Origin: Pseudozyma flocculosa PF-1
Taxonomy: Eukaryota > Basidiomycota > Ustilaginomycetes > Ustilaginales > Ustilaginaceae
Reading direction: 5' to 3'
NCBI RefSeq assembly: GCF_000417875.1
Contig: NW_006920871.1
Span: 1,067,459-1,131,458, forward strand
DNA length: 64,000 bases
Positions 29,974 to 40,485 of the stretch are shown piece by piece. The number at the start of each line of letters is the position of its first letter. The first letter of the stretch is position 1. The position numbers and the translations under genes are program-made. Under the pieces are notes generated by a model. That model searched no databases, was not told where the DNA came from, and saw nothing but the letters and a program-made list of their open reading frames with translations.

Positions 29974-32900
29974 CTAGGTCGAGAGGGCTGCGTTCTTGTG
30001 GAAGTAGTACTGCGGCGGCCAGGGGAGGGAGCGAAGGCGTTTGGTGAGCGACGGCCGCTGCCACCACCACTCGGCAGAAGGTATATCGACGTCCTCGCAC
30101 CAGGGCGGACGGCCGCGCGGAGGGGGGCAAACTCACCACGAGAAGGTCCATCTTGTCCCTCTGCACCTCTCCCGCCTTGGCGAGGATGTCAAAGATGACG
30201 GCGTACTCGCCTTTTAGCTGTCGGTTGGCAGCCGTCAGGACCTCGACGGCAGCCTGCCGCACGCCCGGGTCGGCATGATGAATGGCGTCGTGAAGCAACG
30301 ATGCGACCGTCGGCAGCATGTCCTCGATCAGCTCGGCGGGAAGCCTCTCGGTCAGCGTCTTGAGCGTCGAAAGACCCAGGATGTACACGCCTTCCTCGGC
30401 AGATGGGCGGGCCGTCGACGACGCCGACGAGGAGGGCGAGGAAGACGAGGTGAGATGATGTGCGGTGCAGGATGCCGTGGCCGAGTAGCCCAGCAGGGGG
30501 TCCGTCGACGACGCCCACGCAGACAGGACGGCCAGGCACGCCGTCATGCCCTTCCAGTTGGGCTTGGCGTTGCGCTGCCGCAGCGTAAAGCACAGGTCGA
30601 GGAGCTCCGTCTCCTTGGAGCATGCAACGAACAGCGGCTGCTGGTTCTCAATGAGACGGTGAAGCACCACCAGACCCGCCACCTGCAGCTCGGACGCCGG
30701 CGTCGAGAGGACAAAGGCAAACAGCGCAGAGAGGAGCCGCGTGAACAGCTCATTGTCCTGCCACAGCTCCACCGCGAGGTCGGTGTCGCTGCCGGAACGA
30801 GCGGCGGCACGGCCACCAGAGCTGGAGGAGCCGTGGACCGACTCCTCGGCTTCGCCCATCTTGGCCAACCCCTGGGCGCCGCCGCCACCGGCAGAGGACG
30901 AGGCGGGCAGGCGTCCTGGCCGCAGCACCGGTTCGTCCTCGGCTGCCTCGGCGCTCGACACTGCGCGACGCGGCACCTTGAAGTCGGAGCTGAGGCGCAG
31001 CAACCGCTGGAAGATGCGCCGATCTGCCTGTCCGCTGGCGAGCGCCGCGATCCATTCGGCGCTCTCGGGCTTCGACTTGGCCGGCGACATGGTTGTAGCG
31101 GCGCTCTCGAGCCGCGCGGCACGGCTGAGGAACCACTTGTGCGGTCGGTCGGTCGTTGTCGTCTCTGGTGCTGTCACTGTCTCAGCTGGCCCGAGCGGAC
31201 GGTTCTCCTTGCTCGATGGCGAGACCGGCGCGGCTGCCGCCGGTGATGCTGCGAGCATGTCGACCGACTTGCTGGCCCGGTGCTGACGGTGGACCGTGTC
31301 GACGCTATCGCCCGCTTCGCTGCTGGACGCCTGCTGGTCCTGGCTCGACGTGCGGTTCGACAGCGGGCTGGGCCCGCGATGGAACATCGAGGCCGGCCGC
31401 GGCAAACCGGACCGCCTCTTGGCTGTCCCTGGCGTGCTAGGTGACGATGAGACCGTTGGGGAGTGCGGCTCTAACGGAAGCTGCGTTGCGGACACGCTGC
31501 GGCTCGGCGGCCCTTGCGGCTGGGAAGGTGCCGGACGTCGTGACGCAGGTCTGGCCATAGGCGTGTCCATGAAGGCCATGCTGTCGTCTCCGAGGCCGTA
31601 GGCGCCTGCGGTGCCCGTGCCCTGACCCGGCAGGGAGCGGCCAGGCAGCTTGAACGGGCTGTCGAAGTTCATCAGGTCGACTGAAACGTCCGCTGGGGCG
31701 GGTAGCTGCATCGTCTCGTCCTCGTCCCCCCCGCCGCTGGCAATGCGCTGCGTCACGTCTCCTTCGTCATCGTCATCGTCCACATCGGCGCCAACGCTGT
31801 CACGGCTGTCGTCGAGGTCTTCATCTTCTTCCTCCTCGCTCGGCTGCATGTGCCTGCGCTGGCCGGAGCCGTTCGAGCTCGCCGACGGCGTCATTTGCGC
31901 GGGTCCACTGCCGTTGGACGAGGTCGAGATCGCCCTCTGCCGCAGCGATTGCAGGCTGGCGGGAGCACGCGGCGACACGTAGGCGGTCGGCGACCTTGGT
32001 CCGGAGCTGGACCCATTGGACGAAGGCTGAGAGACGATGCTGATGGTCCTTGGCCGTGGCGTCGAGGCTGAAGAGCCGGGCGGGCTCGTGGGCAGCGGAA
32101 CTTGCGCTGCCTCGGCCCTCACCAGGCTGCCGCTGGGGCTCATGGCGATGCCGTTGGGCTGGTGAGAGAGGTTCGTGGAACGACTGAGCCCGCTAACGAC
32201 TCGTCTCGCCCGAGGCGTGCCTTCGAGCGGGACGGCGATTCGCTGCGACGGCGGTTGTCTCGTCGCCTCGGACGTGGCCGGCAAGGCTGAAGCCGCAGCA
32301 GCAGCCGCTAACCGCGCCTCGTGAGCAGCTGCGGCCTCTTCAGCCATCTGCCTCTCCCGCTCCTGCGCCGCTTTCGCCGAGGCAGCTCGCTTGGCGGCCA
32401 AGATGGCGCTCGACGGTCCTCCAGGTCTCCGAGTGGGGATGCCTGATCCCTTCGGCTTGACCTCGATCGCCGCTTCCAGATCAAGTCCTGGGGGTGCCGA
32501 CGCCATCACCTGCTTCTTTGCTGTCGTATCGAGAGCATTGAGCAGCGACTTTGCCTCGGCGTTCCACACCGCGAAGAACTTCCAAAAGGCCTCGCGGGAC
32601 TTGGACCGCACCTCTGGATTCTGATCGCACAGGCCGCGGCGGAAGCACTTGTCGAGGATGTCGAGGCCGCCGTGCGATTCGATGCTGTGCTTGCGCTGCG
32701 GCACATGGGCGGCCAGCACGACGACGAGATGATCAGCGCCGGCGATGCGGGTGGCCACGTTCTTCTCCTGCAGGCCGTGCCAGATCTGCTGGAGGTAAAG
32801 ATGCCGGTAGGAGACGTGGACGAGGATGGCAGCGGCGGCCTCCTGCGTGGCGTTGGCGATGATCTTCTTGGTGAAGCCCGCCATGCGCATCAGCGCTGTG

Positions 32901-34351
32901 AGGAAGCTTTCGACGCATGGTGCCAGGTCGTCGCCCAGAGCCACCGCCAGTTCCGCGAGGAGCCCCGCGGCATGCATCGATAGCGTGGTGCGGAGGCTGG
33001 CAAGGGACTTGAGGATGCCTTCCTGCAGAAGGCGGACGCATGTCACGAAGTGCGCTTCGCCGAACTGGCGTGGGATGCCGGCCTTGATCATTCCTCGCAT
33101 CTTGATGGTGCTTTGCTCCCGCTGTAACCAGTTGTGCTCGGTCTCCTTGCCTTCGAAGAAGGGCAGGAAGGATTGGAAGGTGCGCTCCAGGTCGCTGCGG
33201 GAAGCGACGTATACAGTCTTGATGTCGTCGGATGCCGGCAGCGCCCCCCTGCTCCACAGCGACGAAGGTGTAGATGTCGATGCCGATGCTGATGCTGCAG
33301 AGCCGTCGACGGCGGCTGACGGAGGGTGACCACCTTGGCCGCGCGACGAACGCAATGCAGATGCGCCGTTGGACGACGCCCCGGATCGGTCGACCGGCAT
33401 GAAGCCCATCGGTTTCGGTGTGGGCGGGTCGGCTGCTGCTGAAGGTAGCGATGCTGGTGGCCCTCCTCCCGCAAGCACCTCGCGCAGTACAGCGTCAAGG
33501 ACCTGCTTGCGCACGCCCTTCTTCTCGAGCTCCTTCTTCAGCTCCGACTTGGCCCCTGATGTGGCGTTGATGAAGAGGGCGACGATGGTCGTGCGAGACG
33601 CTTCCCTGACCGACGGGTCGGCGTCGGCCAGGAGGTCGACCATGTACGGCAGCAGCGGGCGGACCGGGTACCTCTCGCACAGCTGACGCAGGGGCCCCAG
33701 AACCTGCACGGCCTGCTCGCGGACCCGTGCAAACTTGGCCGCCAAGCCGCCTTCGCGGAGGAGACGCTCGAAGATGCCGAGCGCCGACTCGACCTCTTTG
33801 CCCTTTCCGCTCGAGGCTAGCTGGGCACCGCTGACGCCGTAGGCCGCCCGCCCGAGCTCGACGAGTGCGTTCCTGGCTGCCTCGCGGATCCGCTCCTTTT
33901 GGTCCCCGAGCTTCTCAATGACGCTGGGCGTGACGCTGCTGACTAGCAGGCGCACGTTGTGGTTGACGACGTTCTGCGGTTCCGGATGCTCGAGGTTGGG
34001 CGAGACCGGGTAGAGGAGTGAGATGTAGACCGAGAGGAAGAGGAGGGCGGCGCTGCTCAGGGCCTGGTTGGAGCTGCGCATGGCCACCTTGACCGCCGAG
34101 GTGATGGAGTCGGCTTCGACAACCTGGCAGGGCAGGGTAGATCAGGGAGTCCGGAAGACAAGGTGAGTCAGGGAGGGCGACGTCGGCACGGCGGGCGAAT
34201 GCTGATGGTGGCAGAAGCGAGGTCCGGCACTCACATAGCCGGCGGCATCTATGTGCTCCTGTAGGGCATGGAAGGCAGCCACCTTTTTGTCGTGATCGAT
34301 GTTGGAGTGAATGCGCTCCGAGAGCTCGTAGATGTGGTCCGGATCCGCCAT
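29974..34351 (-). CDS. CLASP-family microtubule-stabilising protein (TOG-domain)
   Basis: A microtubule plus-end and spindle protein of the CLASP/Stu1/Cls1 group. Three exons are proposed: 34351-34235, 34123-30137 and 30009-29974, all phase 0 with GTGAGT donors, giving about 1379 residues. Residues 1 to about 260 hold HEAT/TOG-like helices (VIEKLGDQKERIREAARNAL, LLADADPSVREASRTTIVAL). At about 340-570 is the CLASP_N block (FLPFFEGKETEHNWLQRE, TALMRMAGFTKKIIANATQE, RGLCDQNPEVRSKSREAFWK). A long Ser/Pro/basic linker follows, likely the microtubule-binding region. A C-terminal helical repeat ends in VIFDILAKAGEVQRDKMDLL, and the final small exon adds YYFHKNAALST. The last intron was inferred because the frame otherwise runs into low-complexity sequence. 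Confidence 0.9.
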
Positions 34352-36040
34352 GCTGACAACGGCTGGGACAGGAAGAGGGGCCAGGTCGGCCGGATGCGCC
34401 GACTGCGGACTAGCGAAGGCAAGAGACCGAGAATGAAAGCAGGACAGCGGCGAGAAGTCTGATCGCCTTTCGTGTGGCCGCGCTTCAAAGCTGTGCCGAG
34501 GCGGGTGCCTGAGGTGCCGGGATCGTCGCGCCAGGGTGTGGATCGAGCCAGGTGCGGTACGGATGACGTCCAGCTTCAGCCGTCGAGGACCAGGTGTGCT
34601 CGCTGAGGCGGCGATTGTTTCGGGCTGAAAGTTTCAGAAGCGCCGATGCGGTAGTATGAAGTGGTGTAGGCTGCGAGGACGACGGGGTGTTGGATGTTGG
34701 ATGGTGGTGGTGGTGGTGTTGTTCTCTGAGAAGGAAGGCCCAGCCAACGCGCGCCACCGCCCCATTCGCCTGCGCCAGGCCGGGGCCAGGCCTGCCAGGC
34801 CCTGCTGCCGCCCGCTGCAGGGCCTTTCTTGGGCTGGCCTGCCCTGGCCAGGCCAATTCGCGCGCCACGACGCCCAGGCCGCCTGGCCCGCATTTCAAAG
34901 CCTCGGCCTTCGGATTTCGGAGAGCCGAGACGCGTCCTGCGCCAGCGCGTCCAACCGCCCGCCGCCGCCTCCCTTTTCTGGCCCGGCCTGCTCTCGCCAC
35001 CTTGCTTCGTGCCTCCAGCGTGCAGCCACTTCGACAACGATCAATTTCTCGAATCTTCCTTCCAGTAGAACCACTCGGTCGGCATCGGATCAAAGACCGG
35101 GTCGAAGGCGATCAAGTCGGCCTCGCTGTCGTCGTCGCGGCACGGCTCTGGCCGGACCACTCGGTCGGGGGTGTCGAGGTGCTGGACGGGCTGCATGTCC
35201 TCGCCCGTCGTCCCTAGCGTGCAGCGATCATAGTAGTCTGTGGCTTGGCGGCGCAGCAAAGCCACGTAAGCGTGTCAACTTGGAGTACAGGACCGCTTCA
35301 AGGCCGCTAGGGGCATCGAGACTTATGCTCGACGCCGCGAATCAGGTCTCGGTGGCCATCATGGAGGAAGGCCGTCCGAAGCGTCTGAGAGAGAGGAGAG
35401 TCGAGGCGCACGGTTTGTAGCACAGATCGGAGAGCTCGATGCGAGGAACGGATCTGATAGGGAATGCAGGTGAAGGCGCAGGGCGCTCGATGTGGGATGC
35501 ACCGGCGCCCGGCGAGGATCGCGAGGATACAGGGTAGGTGGGTACGAGGTACATGACGGCTAGATCGGAGCGAGGACTGTAGGACGATCCATAGGAGCTC
35601 AGTAGTGGATCTGATGGTGCGGTGACAGAGTAAAAGACAGGACGAGATGCGGGAGCGGAGAGAGAGAGTGCCATCACGGTCGGAGGCGGAGATGAGATGG
35701 TACAGGGCTGGGCGAGTTGGGTACATGGGAGAGAGGGAGGACGGTCGTCGTTGTATGTCTGTCGTCGAGCGAGGGGCGTCTTGAGGCGGGATAGTGACCT
35801 GGACGAAACGGGACGTCCAAATAAAAAGGGGGATTTTTTTGTCAGTTTGCCAGCGGGGGAAAGAAAAGGTCTATCCGCAACTGCAGACAGGGCACATCGC
35901 TGTGCAGGATCTGGCACATTTATTGTACAGCTGGCCAAACTGGGCTCGATTCTGAGGCTAGCCAAGCCGGGCCACATTAGGAGCTGGCCAGGCCGGGTGC
36001 TGACAAGTGGTGAGCAGCCAAAGACTACTCACGGGATGGA
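34352..36040. other. Gap between CLASP and zinc-knuckle gene 1
   Basis: It contains the CLASP promoter with GCCAGGCCTG-type palindromic words around 34780-34860. Two weak - strand frames lie at 35041-35265 and 35342-35674 (the latter opening MALSLSAPASRPVFYS). Neither has a family match, and no splice solution links them. A possible 3'UTR intron of zinc-knuckle gene 1 begins at 36032. Confidence 0.4.
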
Positions 36041-36679
36041 TCAGAGCGGGTAGTCGCAGTCGGAGCTGGGATGCTCGTCGCCGCACTTGCTGCAGATGTG
36101 CAGGCGGTCGCATCCGGGACACTGGTTGCGGTTGTAGCGGCGGCAGATCTGCTGTCGGCGCGGGTGGCCGCCAACAAGGGGGACAAGACGGGGAGGGGCC
36201 GCGGCCTGGATCGGGCGAGCCATGGCGAGAGGGCCGCCGCGGCGGAGTCGGATGTCGGCGAGCTCGTGCGCAATGAGGTTGAGGACGCGGGGGAGGTGGT
36301 CCACGACGGCGGCTTGTTCGTCGAAGCGGGCCTCGAAACGTCCAAACGCGTCCAGGTGGCTCTCGAATCGACCATGCAGGGCGTTATGCCCGTCCTGGAG
36401 GTGGTTGACGCGGTGGTCGGCATTGTCGGCCCGCTGCTGGAGTGCATGGACCTGAAGGGCGAGTGCGGCGAGCTTGTGCTGATCGTCGGTGCGCTGGCGC
36501 TGGCCGCTGGGCTGAGTGCTACCATTCGAGTCGCGGCGGCGGCGAAGACCGTTGCGGGACGACGAAGGACCGGCGGCCGCGTTGTCGGCTGGTTCGACAT
36601 TGCCGGCTTCGGGGGCGGGCACGAGGTCGGAGCTGTCGCTCCAGCCGACAAGGCGAGCGAAGTCGTTCATGATCGACAT
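36041..36679 (-). CDS. Coiled-coil protein with C-terminal Cys/His zinc knuckle, copy 1
   Basis: 212 residues, unrecognised. The N-terminus reads NDFARLVGWSDSSDLVPAP, paralleling RFSKLFDWTTASDGLPFP in the copy at 55332-56522. The centre is a likely coiled coil (LAALALQVHALQQRADNADH). The last 35 residues form a Cys/His cluster: ICRRYNRNQCPGCDRLHICS then KCGDEHPSSDCDYPL, spaced C-x7-C-x2-C-x4-H-x-C-x2-C-x3-H-x4-C. This suggests a zinc-binding finger of the sort seen in nucleic-acid-binding and some mobile-element proteins. A probable 5'UTR intron (36765-36686) ends six bases before the ATG, and a donor-like GTGAGT follows the stop by 8 nt. A TATA box lies at 37010-37016. Domesticated gag-like protein is one option; function is unknown. 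Confidence 0.75.
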   Translation of the reverse strand: MSIMNDFARLVGWSDSSDLVPAPEAGNVEPADNAAAGPSSSRNGLRRRRDSNGSTQPSGQRQRTDDQHKLAALALQVHALQQRADNADHRVNHLQDGHNALHGRFESHLDAFGRFEARFDEQAAVVDHLPRVLNLIAHELADIRLRRGGPLAMARPIQAAAPPRLVPLVGGHPRRQQICRRYNRNQCPGCDRLHICSKCGDEHPSSDCDYPL

Positions 36680-36685
36680 CCTGAC

Positions 36686-36765
36686 CTGCAGTTCGACGAG
36701 GCAAAGATGGTTAGATGGACGTCAGCACGGCATATCAGAACGCTACAACAGGCTGGTGCGCTTAC
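36686..36765 (-). other. Probable 5'UTR intron of zinc-knuckle gene 1
   Basis: On the - strand, AGAG/GTAAGC starts and CTGCAG/GTCAGG ends an 80-nt intron just upstream of the ATG. The paralog has an equivalent 88-nt intron at 56613-56526. Confidence 0.6.
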
Positions 36766-37009
36766 CTCTGGTCAGCGATGACGAAGACGAGGGGCCTCGG
36801 GACGGGAAGGCGACGAGGTGGACCGGGAGGGGGACCTGAAGACAAAGATGAGGAGAGATCCGAGGAGGGCGACCGGGATGAGATAAGAGAGGGGCCAGGA
36901 CGGGGATGGGAAGGACGAGGGGTACGAGAGAAAGAAGAGGATGGAGACCAGGAGGAGAGCGCCTTGGGGGTTGGAGAAGGAAGAAGGAAAGAAGGCGAGC
37001 AGATCGAGC

Positions 37010-37016
37010 TATTTAT
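37010..37016 (-). promoter_or_regulatory. TATA box of zinc-knuckle gene 1
   Basis: CATAAATA on the - strand. Between it and the 5'UTR intron the coding strand is strongly pyrimidine-rich (36790-36980), as expected of a fungal leader. Confidence 0.5.
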
Positions 37017-37054
37017 GCCTTCTTCGGACAGGTTGTCAGGGCGTCCGCCAGGCC

Positions 37055-37120
37055 AGAAGGGCGCTCTGCCTGGGCCAGTACAGCGCTCAGTCTGGGCCAG
37101 TAGGGCGCTATGTCTGGACG
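37055..37120. repeat. Three imperfect 22-bp tandem units upstream of the TATA box
   Basis: Units built on GCGCTCTGCCTGGGCCAGTA repeat with few changes about 45-110 bp upstream of the box. They could be upstream activating sites. Confidence 0.55.
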
Positions 37121-38189
37121 CACTGCACCGGTTGAGACGACCAGCGCATCGAGAGAAGAGAGCACGAGGGGGACAAAAAGCCAAGGCGAGCAAAGGAGGC
37201 ACACTCTACGGCTCGCATACGGGATCAGGGGGCCTGTGCAGGTGGCTTGCAGGCTGAGTCCAGGTGTATGGACCACGTTGAGGCCACCATCCAAGCGGCG
37301 GATCACGTCTGTGTACACAGCCATGGATCAGCGACCTCAGATGGTGCGTGTCTGGTCAGCGTTCATCGCCCTTTGCACTTACAGGCTTGGTTGCCGTCGA
37401 TGGCGCCACGGTCTTGCCGGAGCCTGCAGTGCACTACCCCTGTCTCTGACGGATATTTCCGCCGATCCTCTCATTGCTCTACGATAGAGGCGAGAGGCAG
37501 GGTGAGAGGCCGGCGCGCCCAAGATGTACCGTGAAAGAAGGTCAGGGAAGCGCACAGAGGGGCAAAGGGTACGGTGGCGAGAAGAAGGCGGGAGTCAGTA
37601 TCTGGTGCGGATGGTGCCACGGTGCCATTTTCTCGAGGGGCTAGCTTCTGCCTAGCCGCCTGCACATCCGCGCTGCCGACGTTTTGGCGTGCCTGCATCC
37701 GTTGCAAGGCAATCCCGCTGCAGCTCAAGCCCCTTGCTGCCAGCCACACGCTGCTACGCCCGTGCACGTAGCCGGGCGTTGACAGGGAAAGCACCCCCTC
37801 GTGAGCTCGAGTGGCGATCATGAAAGGCCTAGCACAGGTGCGTCGCCACCGAGCTGTTCGTTTCACGAGCAAGAGCATGCTATTTCAGCTGCCGCATCGG
37901 GCAAGATGAGAGAGGCTTATCAGGGCACCAGCATGCTTCGCCCGTCGTCGAGCGTGCTTCGAAGCTCTTCGATGCACCAGATCGCCCTCAGGGGCCGGGC
38001 ACAGCGACCCCAGCCGGTGCAGGAGCGAGACGGAGCGACACCGATGCAGGTCAAGGAAGGATAGGTGTGAAAGCTTCGGCGGGACGCACCTCGGCGACTA
38101 CGCAGACAAGGAGGACGTATACGAGAAGGAGTCGGCGACCTGGGCTGCGAGCTGGGCTTCCAAGCGCTTCGACGCATCCCTGCCTCGGC
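37121..38189. other. Gap between zinc-knuckle gene 1 and the decayed regulator copy
   Basis: No gene supported. Positions 37941-38060 hold a segment related to the - strand of 57110-57240, with shared words such as ATGCACCAG, CACAGCGAC and GCCGGTGCAGG in order. Confidence 0.4.
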
Positions 38190-38780
38190 GGCGTCGATTT
38201 CACGGACGATGTCGAGCAGAATCGATGAGGCTTGGAACAAGTGCAGGCTCCACGTCAGCCGTTGCACGGCATCATGCTTTTATCCGTCCTCCCGGACGAG
38301 GCGGAGGAAGTGGAAGGCGGGCGAGAATGTTTTGGAGGCCGAGGTGAGCTCGATGTCCTTGTGCCAACCCGGACGCGGAGCCGAGGCCATCTGCGGATGA
38401 TTTTGTGCTGCTTGGCAGTGGCAGATAGGCTTGGTGAGGGGAAGCGGCTGATATGGTAGGAGCGGCATCGCACACAAGGTGGGGAGCAAGGGCGCGGCCG
38501 TCGAGAGCGGACTGGGGCTAGGGCCTCGCAAGGGCTGGTGCTGCTCGTCGACTGGGTGACTTGGGCTGGGTCGAGATTGGGATTGAATCGCTCATCGTCC
38601 TTCCTGTTGCAAGATGTCTCGTGGTCGGGCGCGGGCGGAGCCGGACTGGCCATTTCGGTGGCGTATTGCTGCGGCAGGAAGCATTGCGAGGTTCAGTCGA
38701 TGGTCTGGGTGGCTCTTTGTGTGGGTTCAGCCATCGAGAGCCGGCCAGCGAGTGCGCGCGACAAGCTTGCCCGCCTGCTG
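38190..38780 (-). pseudogene. Decayed Zn2Cys6-type regulator, copy 1 (no zinc cluster left)
   Basis: The - strand here aligns along its length with the reading frame of the copy at 53220-54292. Shared stretches include CCCGCGCCCGACCACG, GACATCGAGCTCACCTCGGC, CACTTCCTCCGCCTC and TCTGCTCGACATC. Several frames must be combined to follow the protein (for example FHFLRLVREDG and LFQASSILLDIVREIDAA), and a stop interrupts the part equivalent to the coiled coil. The zinc-cluster end is missing and is replaced by an 11-bp tandem repeat at 38768-38818. Clearly non-functional. Confidence 0.7.
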
Positions 38781-38818
38781 CCCGCCTGCTGCCCGCCTGC
38801 TGCCCGCCTGCTGCCCGC
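38768..38818. repeat. 11-bp tandem repeat (TGCCCGCCTGC, 4-5 copies)
   Basis: Near-perfect units at the broken 5' end of the decayed regulator copy. Confidence 0.85.
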
Positions 38819-39033
38819 CCCGCCAAGGTCGGAAGGCGATCTGGGTTTTTGGGAGGCTCTGTCGGACCCGACCCCCAACCAAGGCCACCTTCCGCAACCC
38901 TCGCCCATTTGCCACCCAGCCGCTACCCACGCTGCACCAGCGACGCACTTCTCGATCTTGCGGCCCTCGCTGAACCGCTTCCATCCTCGCGCAGCTTTCC
39001 CTCGACCGAGTTCAACCCCGCCCTGCTTCAGCC

Positions 39034-40143
39034 ATGCAGACGATCGAGCTCGATTTCTGCGCCTTCACGATCTCAAGCGACGAGCTGGTCCGTGTCGTTG
39101 AGCCGTCCTCCTTCGTCGGCCTGTTCGACCCCGAAGATCCTCGCACGCGCGATGCCGAACCATACGATGCGTGGGTCTATGTCGGCGAGATCGACAGGCA
39201 CTGCATCCGCGTCCCCACGGAGTTCAAGCAGCCCCTCTGCAACGCAATCAACATGCTGCCTCGCGGCGAACGCTTCAAGCCTCATCCCGACTCGATGCTG
39301 CTCTCCTGCCTCGACGCGTCATGGGCCGACAGCCCAGAGTCCGGGTCTTCTTGGCACTCTGACCGCATCACGGCCCAGCAGCTCGTCGAAGCGCTGCACT
39401 CGGCTGCCTGCCCCAGGCTGAGGGTGTCGACGTCGGGCGACGATGAGCCCGCCCTTCCCTTGCCCCAACCAGAGCGACTGGTGGAGCGCGATACCGTCTG
39501 GATCTTTCGCACCAAGATCCTCACTCGAGGAATCACGGCGCTCAGAGCCGCTCCTGGAGGCGCAGCGCACACCTTTCCCGGATTTGGAGCGCTAGGCGAG
39601 GGATTCGGCATCGTCGACATCCCCCTGCCCTCCCGAACGGACGGCATCTACCAAGTCCGAGTGGGTCAGACCTTCCTTCGGGGCATTCCGTACGTCGGCG
39701 CTCTGCCGGATCAGACGTGGGACGACGACAAGGTGAAGGATGTCTTTGAACAGACCTCGCACAACTTCAGCGAGTGGTTCAACCACATCGAGATGTGGTG
39801 GCCAGCCTGCGCACTGTCGGGCGCCGCCGTCGAGGTCTTTGTGCGCGCCGAGTCGGTAGAGTCGGCAAGGCAGGCAATCGCGGCATCGGGGCTGCTCAAC
39901 TGGCACGGTCTCGTCCAAGGTCGGGTGACCGGCTGCCCACTCGAGACACGCACCTTCTCGAGGTACGCTTACCTTTGGCACATGGGCAGGGCCAACGGCC
40001 TGGCACACGACGCGTGGGAGTCGATGGAGACATTCGACAAGGCCGAGGCCACGCGCATCCTATCGCGCCTCTTCGAGGCCATCAGCTACATCGTCCCGCT
40101 GCAGAGCCACCCCTCCGGACCTAAGCTCTTCGTCGGCGTCTAG
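39034..40143 (+). CDS. Family C protein, copy 1 (unrecognised, no signal peptide)
   Basis: An intronless gene of 369 residues. The N-terminus MQTIELDFCAFTISSDELVR is the family opening and is not a signal peptide, so a cytosolic or nuclear location is likely. Family blocks in order are AWVYVGEIDRHCIRVPTEFK with QPL, then TVWIFRTKILTRGITALRAA, FGALGEGFGIVDIPLPSRTD with GIYQVRV, ALSGAAVEVFVRAESVESAR, GLLNWHGLVQGRVTGCPLET, and EATRILSRLFEAISYIVPLQ near the end. No catalytic signature is recognised. It is the only intact + strand member of the main cluster; the other five follow on the - strand. A recent, lineage-specific family is inferred. Confidence 0.85.
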   Translation: MQTIELDFCAFTISSDELVRVVEPSSFVGLFDPEDPRTRDAEPYDAWVYVGEIDRHCIRVPTEFKQPLCNAINMLPRGERFKPHPDSMLLSCLDASWADSPESGSSWHSDRITAQQLVEALHSAACPRLRVSTSGDDEPALPLPQPERLVERDTVWIFRTKILTRGITALRAAPGGAAHTFPGFGALGEGFGIVDIPLPSRTDGIYQVRVGQTFLRGIPYVGALPDQTWDDDKVKDVFEQTSHNFSEWFNHIEMWWPACALSGAAVEVFVRAESVESARQAIAASGLLNWHGLVQGRVTGCPLETRTFSRYAYLWHMGRANGLAHDAWESMETFDKAEATRILSRLFEAISYIVPLQSHPSGPKLFVGV

Positions 40144-40485
40144 TTCGAGGCTGGCGCGGAAGGTCTGAAGCATCACTGCGGAGACGTGTAGCCGAGGCAA
40201 CGGCGCTCGGATCGCCACAGCTCGGTCAGACACCACCACGAGGCAGGCCGTCGAACTCTCCAGCGGGAGAAAGCGCGTCTCAGAAGTCTCTCTCTCTCTG
40301 CTCCCCCCTTGCCGACTGTTGCATGGCGACGCGTTGTGATTGCAGGAGATAAGGCCCGCAGCTGCTCATCCTGTGTCCGTCGTCCACCCGCCAAACGGAT
40401 CGAGCCTGTGACGGATCACGCTCAATGACAGGCGTCTCCTGAAGTGGGCCTGCGATGATGGCGCCGGCCTGTGACTGTCGATCGG
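40144..40485. other. Convergent gap between family C copies 1 and 2
   Basis: 342 bp between two genes pointing at each other. No gene is seen. Confidence 0.5.

Noticed and set aside
35041..35674. Two short - strand frames between CLASP and zinc-knuckle gene 1 (one ending PTEWFYWKEDSRN, one opening MALSLSAPASRPVFYS)
   Set aside because: They read somewhat like protein, but no start for the first and no splice joining the two could be found; a stop directly precedes the first frame's only good codon run. Not strong enough to call.
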